Shown one piece after another: positions 57,901 to 64,000 of a DNA stretch of 64,000 nucleotides. Position numbers and translations under genes: made by a program. Source of the stretch: Oxytricha trifallax (Eukaryota > Ciliophora > Spirotrichea > Sporadotrichida > Oxytrichidae). The DNA lies in contig ARYC01017084.1 in NCBI GenBank assembly GCA_000711775.1, positions 1 to 64,000 on the forward strand, given 5' to 3'. Below the pieces are notes generated by a model, which saw only the letters and a list, made by a program, of their open reading frames with translations, searched no databases and was not told where the DNA came from. The stretch's first letter is position 1. Every line of letters starts with the position of its first letter.

Positions 57901-58546
57901 GTTAAATTAGATTATTTTGCAGTAAATCTTAATATAAGTAGGAGAGAATTGATAAGTCATTTTTGAAGAAAAAAACTGTTTTAAAGGATGATAATAATTA
58001 TTTCTATTTGATCTTCTAATTAAAAATAATGAGATTTATTAATAGTTTAGCAATAAGTGAATATAATTTGGTATTTAATTTAAGTATTAAAGGTAAATAT
58101 GTTTATGAGGCTTATTCAATTTATTTATAATATTTCTTTAACAAAAGCAAATGACCAGAAAAGTGAAGAATTTTAGAGTTATATTAAATAATTGATGAAT
58201 GTAGTAATTTGAATTAAGCATACCACATTTGTAAATAAAATGGAAAGCTATTACATTTTAAATTTAATTAAAATGTCAGATGCCCTAACCTAAAATATTA
58301 TATTGAATAACAAAAAAAATGGTCAATTTTTTAAATAATTAAATTTTTTCTAATTTTATTAAATAAAACGTTGCAAGCTACTTAAAGTCCATTTTATACT
58401 TATTTTTATAACATATTTAATCAATATTATGCAAGTTATATTGAAATATGGAAATTTAAAAATAAAAAAATTAAATGAAAAATTTCGATTACTACTATAT
58501 TATTATTAAGCTTATTAGTTTTATTAATATTATTAGTTTTATTAAT
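55000..58546. other. AT-rich spacer with one coding island
   Basis: Mostly featureless AT-rich DNA; one coding-like island at 56979-57490. No repeats or RNA genes recognised. Confidence 0.5.
56979..57490 (-). CDS. Coding island, unknown protein
   Basis: Two adjoining frames with natural composition: upstream TQRVTTEKEVITLIKN, NRPNLNDTALGKFIKCNTDK; downstream MNWVIEQYEID, YPKFKVSDRKENRIKLSL, EQVILLLYGYINDSLQ, IEIVKWFQEIEQERKLHKI, ending at TGA 56979-56981. Two or three internal TGA codons interrupt it at positions that could be Trp or Arg. Possibly a decayed gene or macronuclear-destined pieces; no family recognised. Confidence 0.35.
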
Positions 58547-58989
58547 ATTGATGAAATACAATTGAATCGGGGAAATTTGAAAAATAAAATTTAAATCTAA
58601 ATCTGAAAATATATAACTGCCACTAAGTAGAGCAGCTCTTAGATCAAATTTGGTCATAAGTACTTACCGTTAGGATTCTGATGAAACACCGTTAATGTCT
58701 AGAGCATTTCGACTTGATTCTTTCTCAGATTGGTCAGTTGATATAAGTTGACAGTGAGAGATTTCTATTTATAGGGTAATTAACACGGATTTGACAGGTT
58801 GACACAGTTGACAGTCTATTTTTGTGTCTAATTCTCCGGATTTAAATTAAATTACTAAATATATTTCTTTAAAATAAATATTAATAACTATAATAATAAT
58901 TAAATTTGACGCATTTGATAGGTTGACATAGTTGACAAGGAGTTTTTTATTGTCAAATGATTAGTGTAGAATTTAAAAGTATAAATATA
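58547..58989 (+). repeat. Left terminal repeat of the Rep element
   Basis: 443 bp, nearly identical to the complement of 60461-60903. Includes two copies of GGTTGACAYAGTTGACA (58798-58814 and 58921-58937) and a further GTTGACAG at 58747. Confidence 0.9.
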
Positions 58990-59056
58990 CAAATACTATG
59001 AATATGTATTTAGTTTTAATTCTATTATTTAAACTCATTAGCTTATATACTTGCCA

Positions 59057-60367
59057 TCACTCATTGTTTTAGGAGCCTTTGCTGTCAACTTCCTTTGCAA
59101 TTTCTTAATCTTCTTGCTCTATCTGTTTTTCTTAGGAGCTGCTTACATCTGTTTCTTACTCTTCCAATTTTGCCATAAAGTACTTTGCCAATTCTATTGA
59201 GTTGAATGGCAGCCTCTTGTTCTTGCACTTTTTCACATTGCTAAGGTCAATCAGATGGCATCGAGCCTCAAAGGCTTCCTGATCTACCTTTTTAAGCTGC
59301 TCAAAGGGCAAAGTATTAGTGGTGATCACATCGAAACAATTGATGTATTCTAATTGTACTTCCCCATACTTCACTTCAGTTGAATATCCACCTCCTTCGA
59401 GAAGCCTTTACATTTTCGCTACCTTATCATTGCTAAAGAAATGTCTATCGTTCATCTCATCCATAAGCACGATCTGAGGCTGGAACTTGATTGGAATTAC
59501 TTGTAGCTTAAAGTGAGACAGCCCCTCTTGAAGTACATCGCACACGAAAATCTACTGGAGCATTCTAACAATACTTGTCTTACCCGTATCTGCTTTCCCA
59601 TAAAGCCACACACAGCATTTCTTTGGATCAGTCTTCTGTACTATAACTTCAAAAAGTGCATCAATTGCTTCGTTATATCCCCATTCCCTTAGCTACTCTG
59701 GTGTTAATGTGTTCACTCTCTTGTATTCTTCAATGTTTCTTATCACAAATGTCTGAAGTGATTCTAGTATGGGAATTATTCGTGTCTACAGTAGTCCTGA
59801 TCCAGTTATCATCTTCCACAAGTCTTTCAGTCTTTTTTCAATCTCTTAGATTTGTATTAAGTCGTTGTTGCTATCCCAATATATCTACATGTAGTCTGTA
59901 AAACTGTGTATTTATCCTCTCTTAAGCATATCTGTGAATTCAGCCAACATCTCTTTCTTAGTTTTTGAGGGGGCAAGTGAAGTTCCAGCTCTAGAGCTTG
60001 GAGCACTCATGGCTCTCTGCTTCTGTTGAGAAAAGCATTCTTAATCTCCTGCAATAAGTATTATTTCGTGTTTTGTTCCCATAAGCTCTTAAAGATCCTT
60101 TTTGACAGACTTAGTGATTTTAATGTTTAGCTCCTTAAGAATCTTGGTGCCTCAGCTCTTGGTTTGAGTGAAATGATTTCTGTGAATACCAATAGTTGAC
60201 TTATCGCATTAGATCTCTAAATAGTGTTTCTGCTCTACAACATCAAGATACACATTGACTTTCTCAATTCGTTGATTACTGTTCTTAATAGTCTCAGTAA
60301 TGGCATCCTGGTTTTCGGGTCCATATGGAAAGTAGCATTCGTAAAAGTGTGTCATTTTAAAGTTCAT
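59057..60367 (-). CDS. Rep-like SF3 helicase
   Basis: About 436 codons from ATG 60367 (or ATG 60355, MTHFYECYFPYG) to 59057. The N-terminal ~130 residues are unassigned; a clear HUH nickase signature was not seen. A Ser/Ala/Lys linker and a helical middle follow. The helicase core has Walker A WLYGKADTGKTSIVRML (about 59580), Walker B PQIVLMDEMNDRHF (about 59460) and motif C NCFDVITTNTLPFEQL (about 59330), followed by EAFEARCHLIDL, the arrangement of SF3 helicases in parvovirus, geminivirus and CRESS-type Rep proteins. The tail is Glu/Gln-rich. It is flanked only by the terminal repeats and probably replicates or mobilises the element. Confidence 0.8.
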
Positions 60368-60460
60368 TTGAGAATAAGTAGAGAATGGTTGATAAGGAGT
60401 AGAAGCAATGTCATTTTAAAGATGTGTAATCCACCATTGAAAGAAATATTTAATTTATTA

Positions 60461-60903
60461 TATATTTATACTTTTAAATTCTACACTAATCATTTGACAA
60501 TAAAAAACTCCTTGTCAACTATGTCAACCTATCAAATGCGTCAAATTTAATTATTATTATAGTTATTAATATTTATTTTAAAGAAATATATTTAGTAATT
60601 TAATTTAAATCCGGAGAATTAGACACAAAAATAGACTGTCAACTGTGTCAACCTGTCAAATCCGTGTTAATTACCCTATAAATAGAAATCTCTCACTGTC
60701 AACTTATATCAACTGACCAATCTGAGAAAGAATCAAGTCGAAATGCTCTAGACATTAACGGTGTTTCATCAGAATCCTAACGGTAAGTACTTATGACCAA
60801 ATTTGATCTAAGAGCTGCTCTACTTAGTGGCAGTTATATATTTTCAGATTTAGATTTAAATTTTATTTTTCAAATTTCCCCGATTCAATTGTATTTCATC
60901 AAT
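60461..60903 (-). repeat. Right terminal repeat of the Rep element
   Basis: 443 bp; pairs with 58547-58989. Carries the same TTGACA iterons in complement (near 60513-60529 and 60636-60652). Confidence 0.9.
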
Positions 60904-61442
60904 AATAAATAAAAATGAAAATGTAAAGACAAAATCATATTAGTGACAACTTATATATATTTAACGCTGATGAAATGTAATCTTTAAAATAAGATAGAAT
61001 TGCGTTAAATAAAATATGGAATATCAATTTTTTTATCAAACTTTTTACTTAATAATACATCATATTTTTATTTCCGTTTTATTTAAATCATGTAAGACAA
61101 AATATCTAGACTTTCAGTGCTGCCTTAAATTAAAAAAAGGGTTAAGTATGAACGGTCTTTATTGAAACCACACTCTTTCTATCTTACAAGTTATCAACAT
61201 AATCAAATTCAAGAAAAATGTTCGCAATTTTGAGAGTTAATGCATTTTATTCTTCCTGCTCCCTTTTTATTGATGAAAATATATGGAATCATAATGCGCA
61301 AATACATGTGTTTAATACTAAATAGAACAAATGAATGCAATTGATTTTACGACAAATATTTAAGCTGAGCAAATGTTACATGATCTAAGTGATATAATTT
61401 TAATAAGTTGATGAAGCATATATATCATGTCAAATGATAATT
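60904..61442. other. AT-rich spacer
   Basis: No gene or repeat recognised between the Rep element and element D. Confidence 0.45.
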
Positions 61443-61537
61443 TAAGGTAGAATATTTGAGAGTAGAGTAAAAGAAAATAATTAATCTAGATATTAACTTA
61501 ATACTAGTAGTTTGATTTAAGCTGCATTTATTTATTC

Positions 61538-62110
61538 TCACTTGCACTAGACTATCATTGCCTTTTTCTTGGTTTCTAGGCAAGCAGATTTAATACCATC
61601 GATATCAGCATAACTCTCCTCAGAAGATATTTTATCTTGCCTCTTAATGATTTCATTATTATTTTTCTTAGCTATAGGTTTGGTAAATCTATTTTCAATT
61701 ATAGTGAGATCATCATGAGACACCACTTATATCTCACATATTATTGCCATCTCTAATGGATGGTACCCATTATCTAAAATTTTAATTCTAACTAAATTAT
61801 CTACTCCCCAATATATTAAACATGGTTTTAGGGATCATAGTGATCAAAGTTTGACGAATCTTTGGGCTTGACATGAGGATTTACAATTTCTATGATATTG
61901 AGTCAATGGCTAACAAACCCCATAGGATTACATTCTGAAGATTAGATCTTCCCCTCAAGATTAAGATACTGGATTAATACTTATGGTCATTTAAACAATC
62001 GTAAAATATATAAGAAATCAGGGAACATTTAATTTTCACAAGTGTTGACCTTAGTCATGTAGCTGGAGGTTATCTTATTGAAGTTGGTGTTTAAGGCAAA
62101 AAAAGTATTT
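61538..62110 (-). CDS. Terminal small ORF of element D
   Basis: Best copy of the ORF near the SecA-side end: upstream frame TKVNTCENQMFPDFLYILRL and NIIEIVNPHVKPKDSSNFDH; downstream frame IYWGVDNLVRIKILDNGYHP, LEMAIICEIQVVSHDDLTII, then a Lys/Asp-rich end and TGA 61538-61540. The frame changes once near 61830. Weakly similar to the C copy in the WxVxxx..KxLDxNG region. No family recognised. Confidence 0.35.
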
Positions 62111-62139
62111 ACGATTTTTAAGTTTGAATTAAGTTTGGT

Positions 62140-62557
62140 ATTGTAGGAATACATTTGAATTTGGAAAATTAATTATAATTAAATTAAATATAAATCAAAA
62201 TCGTGGCAGTTAAAGTTGGCCAATTTAAACGATCTTGGGCTCATTCGATAGAGAATTCAAAATTAGCTGAACTTTGTTATTGGCGGTACTATTTTATCGC
62301 ATCGAGAGAGCGAGATAACTTCAATTTAATTAAACGCCTCTAAATTAATTTAATTATACCCTAACATTAAAGTCGAATTATCTCGCTCTCTCGATGCGAT
62401 AAAATAGTACCGCCAATAACAAAGTTCAGCTAATTTTGAATTCTCTATCGAATGAGCCCAAGATCTTTTAAATTGGCCAACTTTAACTGCCACGATTTTG
62501 ATTTATATTTAATTTAATTATAATTAATTTTCCAAATTCAAACGTATTCCTAAAATA
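62140..62557. mobile_element. Palindromic MITE, copy 3, inside element D
   Basis: 418 bp, ends ATTGTAGGAATACATTTGAA / complement CGTATTCC. Same inner words as copies 1 and 2, except that the loop-side arm reads GAGAGAGCGAGATAACTTCA. Inserted between the small ORF and the SecA-like gene. Confidence 0.88.
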
Positions 62558-62639
62558 TTAGAATTTAAAAATTTTGATTAGTATGCTTAATTTTAAAATT
62601 CAAGTTCTTACACAATTACTCAACTTTTCAAAAAGAGCG

Positions 62640-64000
62640 GTTAATCTTCATGGCTTAAATGTAAACCCACGAAATCAAAAATTGATAGGGATTGACTTAA
62701 CCCTTTGTAAAGCATCACCAGACTGCCGATAGCATCATTGAGGAAAATAATTAGAGTTCAGTAAAAGAAGTAAACTTTAATATATTTTGCTTAAAAAAGT
62801 TTGATAGTAAAAAATGTAGACTTTCTCTTTATTAAGGTTCTTAATATCCATAACTGATCGACCGTGACTAGGCGGTTCTACCAAAGCATGATTATAACAT
62901 GAGCTAGGTTCTCAAGCTTGATGAATTTAGGCTCTAGTGATATCCCTCGATTTATAAGTAAGTCATATTGAACCGATAGCAGCAAAGGTTGTCTTTGTCC
63001 AATAGGATCAAGAACATCGGTGGCTTTAGTCAACTTGAGCTCTTAACAGGGCTTAAAGAGTTACCCTCAAGTGAAAACTTCTTTAACGGCAACAATAACG
63101 TAAAGACCTTTCAGCATCTGAACTAAAAATCGTATTCCGAGAATCTTGGAGAAACTCTACAACGAGAAATAACTGCCAACTGTTTACTAAAGTTTAAGTT
63201 TCTTTCAGCTGACGACAGGTTTAAGTTCCTGGAGGCTATTTATGTCAGAAACAGCAAAAGTCTTATTGACATTTTTATGTATTTAAAGAATTCCTGCTCA
63301 AATTTTGAATTTTTTTTAATTTAGATAGTCTTTTCCGAATATGCCATGAGCTATGTGTCAGTATTCGAGATTCAATTCTAGTCAAGACAAGACTTTACGT
63401 CGCTTCTCTACTCTTTTATAACAATGAGATTTTCACAATCGACTTTGAAATGATAAGATCATCGATGTGCCTACTTAAAACTATACCAGATAACTTTACA
63501 TCTCTGGGTCTGGCTAGCTTAATTTTCGTGAACGAAATCTAGAAATTTGTAGAGTCCTCAGCTGAATTGGGCAATTTAAATACCAAAACCTTGGTGCCGT
63601 CTCAATGATGACTAGCCTTTTCTAGTAGTGGTTTGTTGATTTCTAAGTTGTGAGGCTCCTTTCAGGTACTCTGTATATCTTAAACAAACCGTTCATAAGA
63701 GTGATGAAATAGGATCATGGTTTGGGGCTAATCAGAGGAGTTCCTATCGAAGTTGTCTAGTATTTATTGCTATAAGTTCCTGAGTTAAGCTCAAAACGAA
63801 GATTTATTGTAACGGTTTCTCATGAGGATGATAGATATATTCAACAAATGATTGGTCTTTCTTAATTAAAGCTAGTACATTAGCATTTTAAAAGGCTCGC
63901 TTAGCTTTTACCAAGAATAAAAGTATTTTGGTTCGAAAATTGGAATACATCCTGATGATGGCTTAATACCTTTGCTACTTAATGATAGAAAAAAAGCATG
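62640..64000 (+). pseudogene. SecA-like gene of element D, N-terminal part, decayed and cut by window end
   Basis: Recognised only by alignment with copies A-C: VLPKHDYNMSQVLKLDEF (about 62870), SSDIPRFISK (about 62935), DDRFKFLEAIYVRNSKSLID (about 63215), TRLYVASLLFYNNEIF (about 63385), TSLGLASLIFVNEIQKF (about 63505) and DIFNKQLVFLNQSQYISILK (about 63830). These blocks match, in order, LPHTNYDIESLLELEEF, SSDLPRFISK, ERYQFLEKICQRNSQSLLEF, TRLFVQSLLYKNEIIF and TLGLANYVFINEIEAF of copy C. The blocks sit in different frames with TGA codons between, so the copy is dead. The ATPase motor would lie beyond the window. Confidence 0.65.

Larger units (their letters stand above)
58547..60903. mobile_element. 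Rep/SF3-helicase element with 443-bp terminal repeats
   Basis: 2,357 bp. Inverted repeats of 443 bp (58547-58989 and 60461-60903) are almost identical and start ATTGATGAAATACAATTG. The interior is one gene on the minus strand for a Rep-like SF3 helicase. Both repeats carry TTGACA iterons. Helicase type recalls small circular Rep-encoding DNA viruses and their plasmid kin, so this may be an integrated virus-like or plasmid-like replicon. The near-identity of its two ends suggests a recent arrival. No capsid gene is present; the element looks close to whole. Confidence 0.8.
61443..64000. mobile_element. Element D: fourth SecA-type element, reversed, cut by window end
   Basis: Starts with TAAGGTAGAATATTTGAGAG at 61443, a variant of the B/C ends. 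It then holds a small minus-strand ORF, MITE copy 3, and a plus-strand SecA-like gene that runs off the window. After removing the MITE, the distance from the end to the SecA-like gene (about 780 bp) equals that in element C, so D is a mirror-image member. The rest lies beyond 64000. Confidence 0.7.

Noticed and set aside
62941-63453. Leucine-rich-repeat-like protein at the right end of the window
   Set aside because: The Leu/Asn pattern is superficial; block-by-block alignment shows it is the N-terminal region of a fourth SecA-like gene.

Overview
The window looks like the germline (micronuclear) DNA of a ciliate. The DNA is about 75% A+T. In every long gene TAA and TAG read as glutamine and TGA ends the frame. 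Introns are tiny (26-39 nt, GT..AG), and short coding islands are scattered through AT-rich spacer. The mix of Tc1/IS630-type DD34E transposons, one with the gene set of the Oxytricha TBE elements, and one gene whose pieces look permuted and inverted, points to a spirotrich (Oxytricha/Stylonychia type). That placement is inference, not proof.

Layout. 1-8608 is a near-perfect palindrome; its right arm is the left part of a 10.4-kb element (A, 4302-14714). Two related elements, B (17628-27784) and C (39664-50263), are collinear and share a 26-bp terminal repeat starting TAAGGTA. A fourth, D, starts at 61443 in the opposite orientation and runs off the window. A small fold-back element (29020-29488) and three copies of a 0.4-kb palindromic MITE (38952, 40785, 62140) lie between or inside them. 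30-38 kb is a patchwork of coding islands, including an unusually GC-rich gene (31.6-33.8 kb). A TBE-like transposon occupies 50586-54999. A Rep/SF3-helicase element with 443-bp terminal repeats occupies 58547-60903.

The striking system is the A-D family. B and C carry, in order: a C2H2-finger MT-A70 (N6-adenine type) methyltransferase, a DD34E transposase, a short two-intron protein (ORF1), and a ~1,080-residue SecA-like ATPase that lacks the preprotein-binding domain. A keeps ORF1 and the SecA-like gene but has a Q/P-rich unknown gene (ORFX) instead of the transposase and methyltransferase. ORF1 resembles the small plus-strand ORF of the TBE-like element and also the GC-rich gene, so these elements look like TBE relatives that acquired a SecA-type motor and a DNA methylase. 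No capsid, polymerase B or reverse transcriptase was seen. All similarity calls were made by eye from motifs; no database search was run.
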